Assembly: GCA_964551335.1 (NCBI GenBank)
Contig: CAZKCO010000009.1
Location: 143,631-207,630, forward strand
DNA: 64,000 bases
DNA from: Tunicatimonas sp964551335
GTDB taxonomy: Bacteria > Bacteroidota > Bacteroidia > Cytophagales > Cyclobacteriaceae
Reading direction: 5' to 3'
In this document: piece after piece, positions 16,885 through 25,800 of the stretch
Layout of the letters: the number at the start of each line of letters is the position of its first letter
How positions within the stretch are numbered: the stretch's first letter is position 1
The notes under the pieces: generated by a model
The model's database searches: none
The model's input: the letters and a program-made list of their open reading frames with translations, nothing else
Told to the model about the DNA's origin: nothing
Made by a program: the position numbers and the translations under genes

Positions 16885-17655
16885 ATGGAACATCAAGGGC
16901 GTACGGCAATCGTTACTGGCGGAAGTAAAGGTATCGGTCGGGCAACAGCCGAAGTACTGTTGCGGGAAGGCGCAAATGTGGTAGTTTTGGATGTTGATCC
17001 GCTGGAGGGAGAAATATTGCTTGATTTTTCGGAAGACCGCCTTCGTTTTCTACGCTGTGATGTATCCAAAGAGAAGGAAGTGATGGAAGCCATTGCTACT
17101 GCAGAAGCCACTTTTGGCCAGGTGAACTACTTAGTGAACAACGCCGGTATCCAACGTTACTCTACGGTGACCGAGACTAGTGAAGAAGAGTGGGATATGG
17201 TAATGAACGTTAATTTGAAAAGTGCTTTCCTCTGCGCTAAGCACGCTATTCCCTACATGCAGAAAATTGGCCGCGGAGTGGTAGTAAACGTTTCTAGCGT
17301 GCAGGCCATGCTTACGCAAAACAACGTGGCCCCCTACACTACTTCTAAAACGGCTATGCTGGGGCTTACCCGCAGTATTGCGGTAGACTACGCTCCTAAC
17401 GTGCGTTGCGTGGCGGTTTGCCCCGGTTCGGTAGATACCCCTATGCTACGCTGGGGTATCTCGCAGTCGCCTGATCCGGAACAAGTGTACCAGGAATGTG
17501 TAGACATGCACTTAACCGAACGTATTGCCCAGCCGCAGGAGATCGGTGAGTTTATTGCCTATCTCTGTAGTGATAAAGCGGCCTTCATGACCGGCCAGGC
17601 TTACCGGATTGATGGTGGGTTGGGGGTTATGATTCCGGGAAGTAAACGGGACTAA
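16885..17655 (+). CDS. SDR-family oxidoreductase
   Basis: The ATG at 16885 gives a classical 256-residue short-chain dehydrogenase: TGGSKGIG at residues 11-18 binds the nucleotide, NNAG is at 85-88, and the catalytic set is S137/S138, Y151 and K155. An aspartate after beta-2 (VVLDVD) points to NAD rather than NADP preference. The C-terminal end with ITGQAYRIDGG-like spacing (MTGQAYRIDGGLGV) is also family-typical. A longer reading from 16828 adds 19 hydrophobic residues with no homology and is rejected. The substrate is unknown; glucose- or 3-oxoacyl-type and sugar dehydrogenases are all possible. Confidence 0.93.
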   Translation: MEHQGRTAIVTGGSKGIGRATAEVLLREGANVVVLDVDPLEGEILLDFSEDRLRFLRCDVSKEKEVMEAIATAEATFGQVNYLVNNAGIQRYSTVTETSEEEWDMVMNVNLKSAFLCAKHAIPYMQKIGRGVVVNVSSVQAMLTQNNVAPYTTSKTAMLGLTRSIAVDYAPNVRCVAVCPGSVDTPMLRWGISQSPDPEQVYQECVDMHLTERIAQPQEIGEFIAYLCSDKAAFMTGQAYRIDGGLGVMIPGSKRD

Positions 17656-17859
17656 ATTCCCCATTTGGGAAAAAATACTCACACACTGATAGGGATAAAG
17701 CTTTGTTTCTGCCGGGCTAAAAATCTGCCCTGAAATAGCCCATGTCCCCTTTTTTCTGATCAAAAAGTTATTTTTCAACTAACGTAGTATTTCGTGAACC
17801 TGCTTGGTACACTATTGGTTTTACTTAGCTTAGTTAGTAATCACTAAAATTACGGAACG

Positions 17860-17940
17860 ATGGACACAAGCAAAAGAATAGAATTAGCAATTAAAGTAAC
17901 TACCGTATTAGCCGGATGGGCTATTTTCTGTATTATATAA
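17860..17940 (+). CDS. 26-residue small hydrophobic peptide (candidate)
   Basis: ATG at 17860 opens a 26-codon frame ending in TAA at 17938-17940. The N-terminal third is charged (MDTSKRIELA) and the remainder is hydrophobic (TVLAGWAIFC), as in single-span membrane peptides. GGAACG lies directly before the ATG. A strong terminator follows 40 bases after the stop, so a short transcript with this frame, or a small RNA, would be released here. No relative is known to me; it could be chance inside an sRNA. Confidence 0.35.
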   Translation: MDTSKRIELAIKVTTVLAGWAIFCII

Positions 17941-17980
17941 AGAATATATTTTGATCATTAGGGTTTGGATAACTGAAGGA

Positions 17981-18000
17981 GCGCCGTAAGGCGCTTTTTT
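17981..18000 (+). terminator. Rho-independent terminator
   Basis: GCGCC (17981-17985), loop GTAA, GGCGC (17990-17994) and six T (17995-18000). It is oriented rightward, behind the small peptide frame, and its T-tract abuts the end of the convergent FG-GAP gene. Confidence 0.8.
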
Positions 18001-19211
18001 CATTTTTCCGGGTTTTCGTACCAAACTACTCCCAGGCCGCCCTGCGTAGCACTATTGTTATTCTCTTCGCTGGTAAGTACATCCAGGTCGCCATCTTGGT
18101 CTAGATCTATTAACTTAGCTAAATCAAATTTACGCCCCAACGTATCGCTAATTGCATAATGCTTCCAGCCCGAAGTAATCTGGGTGCTTAGCATCACACC
18201 GTGTCGGTGGTCTGCCCCTTCGTAAGTAGTGACCAAATCCAAAGTGCCATCCAGATTCAAATCTCCGGTCGTTACCGACTTGCCCCTCGTTCCTGCTTCT
18301 ACGGGGTATGTTACCTGATTCTCTGCCCAGCCCTCTGCTGTCTGGGAGAAATGGTGAATTTTTCCGTATAAATCCGATACAAAAATACTGAGTTGATGAG
18401 TGTTCTTCCAGTCAGCTGTAGTCAGAAACATAGGTTCACCCTGCGTTAGTCCAATAATATGATTTTGCCAGGGTTTGTCTAATTCAGTATGTTTGATCGG
18501 ATGCTGCAACCAGCGCACTCCCCGTGAGGCTTCCTTACGATCTGAGATTAGAATATCCGAATACCCGTCCTGGTTCATATCAATTATCTCAATGGACATA
18601 ATCCAGCCGGCCGGTGAAATTTCGTGGTATTGCCACTGATCCATGTCGCGTGGATTTGATGGAGCTTCCAGCCAGCCTAGGGTGCCGTCTTGCCCTTTGG
18701 AACCCACAATCAGATCAACTCCGTGCTTTCCATCTACCTGGTGAGCCACCCCGAACATCCACTGGGTACGGTTCACTGTACAAGGTACGTCTACTGACTG
18801 CCAGGCAGAAGATTGATTGTATTGTCTCCAGTTTGAGGGAGCCCAGTGTACGGTTATTCGTCGGTGTTTGCCTTCCGACAGAGTGATAATGTCGGAAAAG
18901 CCGTCTTGATCCAAATCAACTACTAGGGCGTCTTCTACGGTGGGGGAAGGGACTTCTACGTACTTCCACTCCTGAGTAGGATTACCCGGATGAAAGTAGA
19001 GTCGGGTTACGTTACCCTGCTCCCAACCCACCACAATATCCGGTAGCGAGTCCTGGTTGGCAAAGCAAACTTTAGTGCCGTCAGCTCCGAAGGAAGTATC
19101 GTCAATAGTGTAGCGAGTCCAGGGAAACCTATCCTGAGAATATGCGCTGTTTAGGCTGAGGCTAAAGGTCAAAGTAAGTCCGAAAAGTAATCTGGCAAAC
19201 ATAATAGCCAA
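18000..19211 (-). CDS. Exported FG-GAP/VCBS repeat protein
   Basis: This 403-residue protein has a signal peptide (FGLTLTFSLSLNSAYSQ) and four clear calcium-loop repeats: DLDQDGFSDIITL, DMNQDGYSDILIS, DLNLDGTLDLVTT and DLDQDGDLDVLTS. This predicts a propeller of about seven blades that is exported to the periplasm or beyond. No lipobox, enzyme domain or T9SS sorting tail is present. The WYENP ending recurs within this family. It has no operon partner: 42 bases separate it from the Rho_N-like gene upstream. Function unknown; adhesion or glycan binding are the usual guesses. Confidence 0.85.
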   Translation of the reverse strand: MAIMFARLLFGLTLTFSLSLNSAYSQDRFPWTRYTIDDTSFGADGTKVCFANQDSLPDIVVGWEQGNVTRLYFHPGNPTQEWKYVEVPSPTVEDALVVDLDQDGFSDIITLSEGKHRRITVHWAPSNWRQYNQSSAWQSVDVPCTVNRTQWMFGVAHQVDGKHGVDLIVGSKGQDGTLGWLEAPSNPRDMDQWQYHEISPAGWIMSIEIIDMNQDGYSDILISDRKEASRGVRWLQHPIKHTELDKPWQNHIIGLTQGEPMFLTTADWKNTHQLSIFVSDLYGKIHHFSQTAEGWAENQVTYPVEAGTRGKSVTTGDLNLDGTLDLVTTYEGADHRHGVMLSTQITSGWKHYAISDTLGRKFDLAKLIDLDQDGDLDVLTSEENNNSATQGGLGVVWYENPEK

Positions 19212-19253
19212 TATACCATTTTCATCAATAGTCCAGAACTAACGTTAGAGTGA

Positions 19254-19508
19254 CTAATGATTTCTTAAAGCATTAATCAGCTCTTGCTTGTTCATTTGCG
19301 ACCGGCCTTCTATCCCGATCTCTTTCGCTTGCTGGTAAAGCTCTTTTTTTGTCCGCTCTTCGTAGGGTTTGCTGCTACCGCCTTTTTTACCTGCCTCGGA
19401 GCGGCCGGTGTTAGCAAGGCGGGCGGCTTTTTCCTTACTGTATCCTTCATCGCGAAGCGCCTCGTAGGCTTCGTCGTCTTTAATTTGGGGTCCGTGATCT
19501 TTGGCCAT
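19254..19508 (-). CDS. Small basic protein with Rho N-terminal-like (SAP-type) motif
   Basis: The 84-residue product has two parts: an N-terminal module DDEAYEALRDEGYSKEKAARLAN followed by a glycine/lysine-rich link (EAGKKGG), and a C-terminal helix-turn-helix TKKELYQQAKEIGIEGRSQMNKQELINALR. The latter matches the Rho termination factor N-terminal / SAP nucleic-acid-binding fold. Proteins of this layout are widespread and carry a DUF7218-type label. A nucleic-acid-binding role is plausible but unproved. It is followed at 52 bases by the DUF4269 gene read in the same direction. Confidence 0.8.
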   Translation of the reverse strand: MAKDHGPQIKDDEAYEALRDEGYSKEKAARLANTGRSEAGKKGGSSKPYEERTKKELYQQAKEIGIEGRSQMNKQELINALRNH

Positions 19509-19560
19509 AATAAAAATTGGTTGAGCTCTAAAAGTATTAGGTTAACTGCTGAGCAGAACA

Positions 19561-20133
19561 TTAGTTATGATAACCCACCGTCCGCAACAACTTCTGCAGT
19601 TGCTTATCAGAAAAAGATTCTAGCGAAAGTACCGCTTCGTAAGGATCACCTGGTAAATCCAGCAACTGGGCAAAAGCAGGTTCGGTTTTGAGGCCTTTTC
19701 GCTTTAGCTCTTTAATATCCTCCCAAAAATCCTTGGTAGCCAATTCCAGAGTACGGTGCTCCACCACCATGTGCCGGTAAGCCTGCTGTTCAACTGGGGG
19801 AAACGGTTGACCGAATAACTCAATCAACCATTGCTGGGTGCGAAACCGAATAACGGTAGCCAGTACATTATTACTGATGACGGGTTGAACCTCAAAATCG
19901 GGTAGGTGATGATATCGCTGACTCACTGTTTGAACAAATGACTGCGGTTGGTATACTTCGCAGCAGATATCCAGATCACTGCCCGGGATATCAATACCCA
20001 GCGGAACAGTACCGGTGAGTACCGGATGAAAATCTGCGAGATTGGAAAAGAGCTTTAATTCACTCAATGTTTGGTAGGCTGACCGCTGACGATCATTACC
20101 CTGGCGCAGATAAGCCGGATCAGTAAAATCCAC
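19561..20133 (-). CDS. DUF4269 nucleotidyltransferase-fold protein
   Basis: This 190-residue soluble protein has the block TGTVPLGIDIPGSDLDICCEV at about residues 40-60. The G(S/T)-x-D-x-D pattern (GSDLD) is that of the polymerase-beta-like nucleotidyltransferases, in which these aspartates bind metal. The later WLIELFGQ and QQAYRHMVVEHR blocks match DUF4269 proteins. The reaction is not known. It lies 3 bases downstream of the GNAT gene, so the two form a likely operon. Confidence 0.85.
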   Translation of the reverse strand: MDFTDPAYLRQGNDRQRSAYQTLSELKLFSNLADFHPVLTGTVPLGIDIPGSDLDICCEVYQPQSFVQTVSQRYHHLPDFEVQPVISNNVLATVIRFRTQQWLIELFGQPFPPVEQQAYRHMVVEHRTLELATKDFWEDIKELKRKGLKTEPAFAQLLDLPGDPYEAVLSLESFSDKQLQKLLRTVGYHN

Positions 20134-20136
20134 CTG

Positions 20137-20442
20137 CTATACCTTAAACCCCGGCAATATTAGCGATCTATATTCGGGGTGCCGACGAATGTACATAGCC
20201 ACGTAGGGGCACAATGGCATTACCCGCTGCTTTTGTTCTTTGGCGTATTCCAGCCCAGCGCGGGCCAGTTTACCCGCCAGTCCCTGACCCTCCAGTGCCG
20301 ATGGCACTTCGGTGTGGGTAAATACTAAAAAATTCTTGGCCGGAATGTATTCTAACACTGCAGTATCTTCGTCTAGCAGAATGGCAAATCGTTTTTTGTC
20401 CGGTTGGTGAATCACCTCTAATTCATTGGTTGGGACTGACAT
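20137..20442 (-). CDS. Small GNAT-family (YjdJ-like) acetyltransferase
   Basis: This protein of about 101 residues is a minimal GNAT fold, with the acetyl-CoA loop EGQGLAGKLARAGLEYAKEQ and the tail MPLCPYVAMYIRRHPEYRSL. The CPYV-x(4)-R-HPEY block is diagnostic of the short YjdJ group. Start: ATG at 20442 is preferred, since the TTG two codons upstream lies in the -7 box. The substrate is unknown. It is followed by the DUF4269 gene at 3 bases. Confidence 0.88.
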   Translation of the reverse strand: MSVPTNELEVIHQPDKKRFAILLDEDTAVLEYIPAKNFLVFTHTEVPSALEGQGLAGKLARAGLEYAKEQKQRVMPLCPYVAMYIRRHPEYRSLILPGFKV

Positions 20443-20445
20443 AGG

Positions 20446-20478
20446 CAAAGATATATTGGCTAATTAGCAAGAAAGCCA
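20446..20478 (-). promoter_or_regulatory. Promoter of the GNAT-DUF4269 unit, possibly leaderless
   Basis: Minus-strand TATCTTTG (20446-20453) is an exact -7 box, with TTG (20476-20478) 22 bases upstream. The box ends only 3 bases from the ATG at 20442, so transcription would begin at or next to the start codon. Confidence 0.45.
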
Positions 20479-20545
20479 AAAATTCTAATAGCATTCTTAC
20501 AGAATCGTACTAAATTAGAGTTTCGAGAGTACCTATCCAAGCATT

Positions 20546-20989
20546 ATGCTGATACGTTTGTTGTATGTAATACTTCTGTTGCTAACATCGCTCACCCTTT
20601 GGGCGCAGACTGAGAAGAATGTGTGGAAAAGCCTGGCCGACGTGGAGATTGAAGACCGCTACGATGCTTCGGTGGGCTACGAAGTATCGTATCCGGTTTT
20701 TGGCGAACAAGCTCAACTTCTGGATGATCAGCAAATCGTAGTGAAAGGCTATATGATACCCTTTGAAGCTTACTTAAAGCCCAAGTACTTCATATTGTCG
20801 GCACTGCCTATTGCGGCCTGCTTCTTCTGCGGTGGGGCCGGACCCGAAACCGTGATGGAAGTATTCAGCCAGGATAATATTGAACTCTCTTCGGAGGTAA
20901 TTAAGCTGCGCGGAAGGTTGGAGCTCAATGCCGATAACCCCGACCGCATGATGTACATCCTTCGGGATGCCGAACTACTAGAAGACTAA
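20546..20989 (+). CDS. Exported DUF3299-like cysteine-containing protein
   Basis: The 147-residue product begins with a signal peptide (MLIRLLYVILLLLTSLTLWA). The middle part has VVKGYMIPFEAYLKPKYF and then ACFFCGGAGPE, the pattern of DUF3299 proteins, in which a short beta domain carries a C-x-x-C pair. That motif could bind metal or be redox-active; this is inference. It is 29 bases upstream of an exported M28 peptidase in the same direction, so the two are probably co-transcribed. Confidence 0.75.
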   Translation: MLIRLLYVILLLLTSLTLWAQTEKNVWKSLADVEIEDRYDASVGYEVSYPVFGEQAQLLDDQQIVVKGYMIPFEAYLKPKYFILSALPIAACFFCGGAGPETVMEVFSQDNIELSSEVIKLRGRLELNADNPDRMMYILRDAELLED

Positions 20990-21018
20990 ATTTTACACGT
21001 AATCCTATCCTTTAAACG

Positions 21019-22434
21019 ATGAAAAAAATTCAGTTACTAACCATTTACCTGCTATCAGCTACGATAACACTGAGTTGGGCTCAATCCCAGGACGACGCCG
21101 AAATGGTGCGCCAAGTATACGACGAAATTCTCCTGCGTGGTGAGGCTTACGATAATCTGCGAAGTTTGTGCAAAGATGTAGGCGGACGAGTAAGCGGATC
21201 GCCCGAAGCCGCCGCGGCGGTAGAGTGGGGGCGCCAACTCATGCAGCAGTACGGTTTTGATAGTGTTTTCCTTCAGCCGGTAATGGTACCCCACTGGGTG
21301 CGGGGCGAGCAGGAAGTAGGGCGGATTGTTAATTCCAAGAAGCTAGGAACCCACGAAGTAAACATTACTGCCTTAGGAAATGCAGTAGGAACCGGGGCTG
21401 AAGGAGTACTGGCCGAAGTAGTAGAAGTACATACGTTTGAAGAACTGGCCGACTTAGGAGAAGAAAAGGTGAAGGGTAAAATTGTGTTTTTTAACCGTCC
21501 GATGGACCAAACCCAGATTCAGACCGGTGCGGCCTACGGGCTGGCCGGAAACCAGCGGCGTAGTGGCCCTTCTGAAGCCGCCAAATACGGGGCAGTGGGT
21601 ACTATTGTGCGTTCGCTGTCTACCGCGTTCGACGATTATCCGCATACTGGCAGTACGGTTTATTCTTTCAACATTCCGAAGATACCGGCCGTAGCTATTA
21701 GCACCAACGATGCCGACCTGTTAAGTGATGTTCTGAAGGAAGAACCTGATCTTTCCTTTTACCTCGAGACTCATTGCCAGATGCTGGACGATGTGCTTTC
21801 CTATAACGTAGTGGGAGAATTGAAAGGAAGTGAGTATCCGGACGAGTACATTGTGGTGGGCGGTCATCTCGACTCCTGGGATTTGGCCGAAGGTGCCCAC
21901 GACGATGGGGCCGGGGTAGTACACTCTATTGAAGTACTGCGGGCATTGAAAGCCATGAATTACCAACCCAAGCGCACTATCCGCGCGGTGCTGTTTATGA
22001 ACGAAGAAAACGGACTGGCCGGAGCGAAGAAATACGCGGCGCTAGCGGAAGAAAACGGTGAAAACCATCTGGCCGCTATTGAATCCGACGCTGGGGGCTT
22101 TACTCCCCGGGGCTTTAGCCTGGACGTGAGCGATGCAGCCTACGAGCAACTTCAGCAATGTAAGCCGCTATTTACTTCTTACGATTTACATAAGTTTGAC
22201 CGTGGCGGCAGTGGGGCCGATATCAGCGCTCTGAAACCGCAGGGCGTAGAACTCATCGGGTTGCGTCCTGACTCCCAGCGGTACTTTGATATGCATCATT
22301 CGGCCTTAGATGTATTTGAGATCGTTAATCGCCGAGAACTGTTACTGGGCGCAGCCGCCATGACCTCCTTGGTTTATCTGATAGATCAGTACGGATTGAA
22401 TTCTTCAACCGCTGATGTTGGAACCAGAGAGTAA
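21019..22434 (+). CDS. Exported M28-family zinc metallopeptidase (carboxypeptidase Q-like)
   Basis: This 471-residue protein has a signal peptide ending at about WAQ (residue 22). A protease-associated (PA) domain covers about 110-260. The catalytic core starts at VVGGHLDSWD (H283, D285), continues with GAHDDGAG (D295/D296) and the NEENGLAGAK glutamates (E329/E330), and closes with DMHHSALD. These are the two-zinc ligands and general base of M28 aminopeptidases and carboxypeptidase Q. It should cleave small peptides in the periplasm. It follows the DUF3299-like gene, and no gene follows for 459 bases. Confidence 0.93.
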   Translation: MKKIQLLTIYLLSATITLSWAQSQDDAEMVRQVYDEILLRGEAYDNLRSLCKDVGGRVSGSPEAAAAVEWGRQLMQQYGFDSVFLQPVMVPHWVRGEQEVGRIVNSKKLGTHEVNITALGNAVGTGAEGVLAEVVEVHTFEELADLGEEKVKGKIVFFNRPMDQTQIQTGAAYGLAGNQRRSGPSEAAKYGAVGTIVRSLSTAFDDYPHTGSTVYSFNIPKIPAVAISTNDADLLSDVLKEEPDLSFYLETHCQMLDDVLSYNVVGELKGSEYPDEYIVVGGHLDSWDLAEGAHDDGAGVVHSIEVLRALKAMNYQPKRTIRAVLFMNEENGLAGAKKYAALAEENGENHLAAIESDAGGFTPRGFSLDVSDAAYEQLQQCKPLFTSYDLHKFDRGGSGADISALKPQGVELIGLRPDSQRYFDMHHSALDVFEIVNRRELLLGAAAMTSLVYLIDQYGLNSSTADVGTRE

Positions 22435-22893
22435 AAGTTCCAACTACTATCTGGTAGGTCAGATTTCAGGAATAAATATCTATTTAGGCAATATGGTAAA
22501 GAGAAAGGCAGTCGGCTTTTGACTTAGAATCCAGATCCGGCATTTATCATAGTGAGATAAAGTATCAACAAAATGAGACAGTAAAGACTGTAAAATCAAT
22601 TTTGGTAAGATAGTACTGATAAGAGCTAGGAATTTTTAGATATAAAGCTAACTGTCTAACTTTTTTAGTATTCTGTCGACAATCAGTACGTACAATTAGC
22701 AATAAATTATTGCCAAAAACCGCTATAAAGGGGTGGTGCCAGTATGAATGGGAAAAACTACTCAAATCAGTGGGTATTTCCTTAATTTCACGAAATAAAT
22801 ATAGTTTTTATTAGAATAATAAAAGTTCTAGTAATTACTTTGTACGTTTCTTGCTAATTCTTGGCAAGCTTCCTAACGGTATTTTAAGTAATT
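22435..22893 (+). other. AT-rich 459-base intergenic region
   Basis: No coding frame is supported. At its right end TTACTTTG (22835-22842) is one base from the TAnnTTTG box and could drive the T9SS-exported FG-GAP gene with a leader of about 45 bases; no clear -33 element precedes it. Nothing else is recognised. Confidence 0.35.
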
Positions 22894-25800
22894 ATGCATC
22901 GAAGTATTACGTGGTTAACACCACTTTTTTTCTTTTTCAGTTTCACTTTTTCTTACGCCCAGTTTGATAAGCAGACATTATTACAGGTAAACCCATCTGA
23001 TGCTGGTGATGCTGCCCAGTATTCACTGGTAACTACCCTGGACGCTGATCAGGATAATGATGTGGACATTGTAGGTGAATTGCCTCCTGAGACGGCAATC
23101 TCTCCGATCTATGTTAACTTCAATAACCTTCTGGAAGATAACGCTCAGGGCTGGACTAATTTACAACAAGAACCGGAAGCAAACACAAGTGTTTCTCTTA
23201 TAGATGCATTAGGAAAAGATACTGGTGCCAAGCTGACACTAAAAACCAAATGGGATGGAACCGGCCAAAATGGGTTTGCTGATGAACGGCAAGGTTTTTA
23301 TCCTAAGGCGGTAACCCGTTCCTATTATTTTACCCGAGGAACCGAGCAAGTAGAAATCACCGGACTTGATTCCGATCAAACCTACCGCTTTAGTTTCTAC
23401 GGGAGCTCCTTTTTTGACGAAGATCGGACTACTTTATATCGTATTGGTGCTCGGGAAGTAGAACTGAACGCTTCCTTCAATACTACAAGCATTGTTACTA
23501 TAGAAAACGTGATTCCTAACAGTAATGGTGGAGTTACTATCGAGATTGCCAAAAAACCAGAAGCTACAATTGGATTTCTGGGAGCATTGGTGATTGAACC
23601 CAACCGAAGAGTGCCGAGCAAATACGTTCTGCTATCAAATAGCGGGTCAACCCCATTTGCAGTTGGCCAAACCATTGATGAAGCTGCCAATTGGGCCTTT
23701 GCATTACCGATTGATGTAAATCAGGACAGTTATCCTGATTTGCTGGTTTATGATACCGAAGACCGGGCACTGCTGTGGTACGAAAATCAGTCGGGAGGTA
23801 GCTTCAAAAAAAACACGATTGCCAGTAACCTGAGTACTTCGGTTGCAGCGAATGATATAACCGTTCTTGATTTGAACCAGGATGGCAAGTTAGACATTCT
23901 GGTAGCTGAGGATGAACAACTATTCTGGTACGAGCAGTCAAGTAGTAATACATTTTCAGACCGTACCCTTTGGGCCGAAGGCGGGGCCCGACCACCTTCG
24001 GATGTGTCTTCATTTCTTCAGGCAGATATTGATGGCGATAAACTATCCGATATTATTTGGCAGGGTAGCAGAAAAATCTACGTCCTGAATAGCAGCACGG
24101 CTTATGCCATGACCGACTCGATAAGCGTAGAAGGAGTTTCATCTCCCATTGCACTAGCCGCTACCGATATGAATGGTGATAACCAGACTGACCTACTAAT
24201 TACCGAAGGATACAATTGGACCGGAACCTACCGAATTGGTTACTTATCAAACAATAGTGGAAGCCTCAGTGCTACGCCCTCTTTTTTAACCGTGACTGGT
24301 TTTGAAGCCCTCAACCAACGGCCCCAACGATTACTCATCGACGACGTAGATCAGGATGGCGATCTTGATTTCTTCGTGAGTGTTGTATCGGAAGCCTGTA
24401 GTAGCGTTGAACCACCCCAAATCGGTTGGATTGAAAACCAGGAATCGTGGCAATCAGCCCAGTACCATTCTCTTACTAATGAAGCTGTAGTTCAGTGGGC
24501 TGATATGGACCAGGATGGTGATCAGGATCTTATTACGGATCGCCCGAACGAACCCGGAATTTACTGGGAAGAAAATGCCAGTGGTCGCTGGGATAGTATT
24601 GACTATCGAGCTATCGATCAACTCACTATCGATAAAATAAAAAATGTAATCATTCAACCCAGTAGCAGCTCCTTATCCGATTTAATTATCCAATCAACAG
24701 CGCATATATCGGAGCTGAGCATTCAGCAGGGTAATATTCTACCTCCGAAAATTCAGAAGAAGGTAAATTCACCAAATGCTACTTTGGCTACAGGGGATTT
24801 GGACAACGATGGTATACAGGAATTACTGGTAATGGATGTAAATGCGGCGGGGCTGGCCGTAGTACGGTGGCGAAGCTCGCAAACCGGAATTACTCAAGAA
24901 CTAATTATCTATCGCGGTAACCTCAGCAATCTGCCTATTTTCCTGTCGGCTGGTGGACTATTATTTGCCCCGGTGAACGAGGCAGGAAGCCGGTACGGCT
25001 GGTGGAAATTGGAGTCCGGAAGTTTTACCCGTTCGGGAACAATAGAAGGCGCTATTACGCAAATAGTAGATTTAAATACGGATGGATTTGAGGACGTAGT
25101 AACCAAAGATGGTTGGTACCAAAACTCAAATGACACTCAATTTCAGGCAGCAGCTACTGCCAAGGGCGAATGGGTAGTCGATCTGGACGGGGATAGCGAT
25201 CCTGATATTCTAGATCAATCAGCTAATGGCCAACTAATCTGGTACAAGAACAATGGTAACGGTGATTTTTCTGACACAAACTTAAATATCACCGCGGAGG
25301 GAGCAATTAGTTTTGCTGATCTGGATGCTGATGGCGACGCGGATATCATTTTATCAACGACCTCGGGAGTGGTTTGGCAGGAAAATACTAACGGTGAAGG
25401 CATTTTTGGGTCAGCTACCGTTATCGATGAGCTTTCAGCCCAAGGCTTTCGTACAGTAGATGCGGATGATGACGGCGATATAGACATTATCACCTACAAT
25501 AGCCAACAGATCACTTTGTTTAAAAACACCTACCAACGGCAGGTAAACCGAGAGCCAGTGGTGCAAGCCAGGATTGAAGACCAGATTGCGAAGGTGGATA
25601 CTTCCTATCGTTTCGAAATTCCAACAAATGCATTTTTGGATAATGATGCGGGTGACGTACTTACGTATAGTGTCAGTAAAAAGGATAGTGAAGATCTTCC
25701 TCAATGGCTAAAATTCAACCAGACTACACGCATTCTATCAGGAGTTCCGGTTGAAAGTGATACCGGGTTGATAATCTTAGAAGTAAAGGCTACTGACTCT

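Noticed and set aside
19284..19691. 135-codon rightward frame over the Rho_N-like and DUF4269 genes
   Set aside because: It crosses two real minus-strand genes and has no recognisable domain; its hydrophobic look comes from the complement of charged codons.
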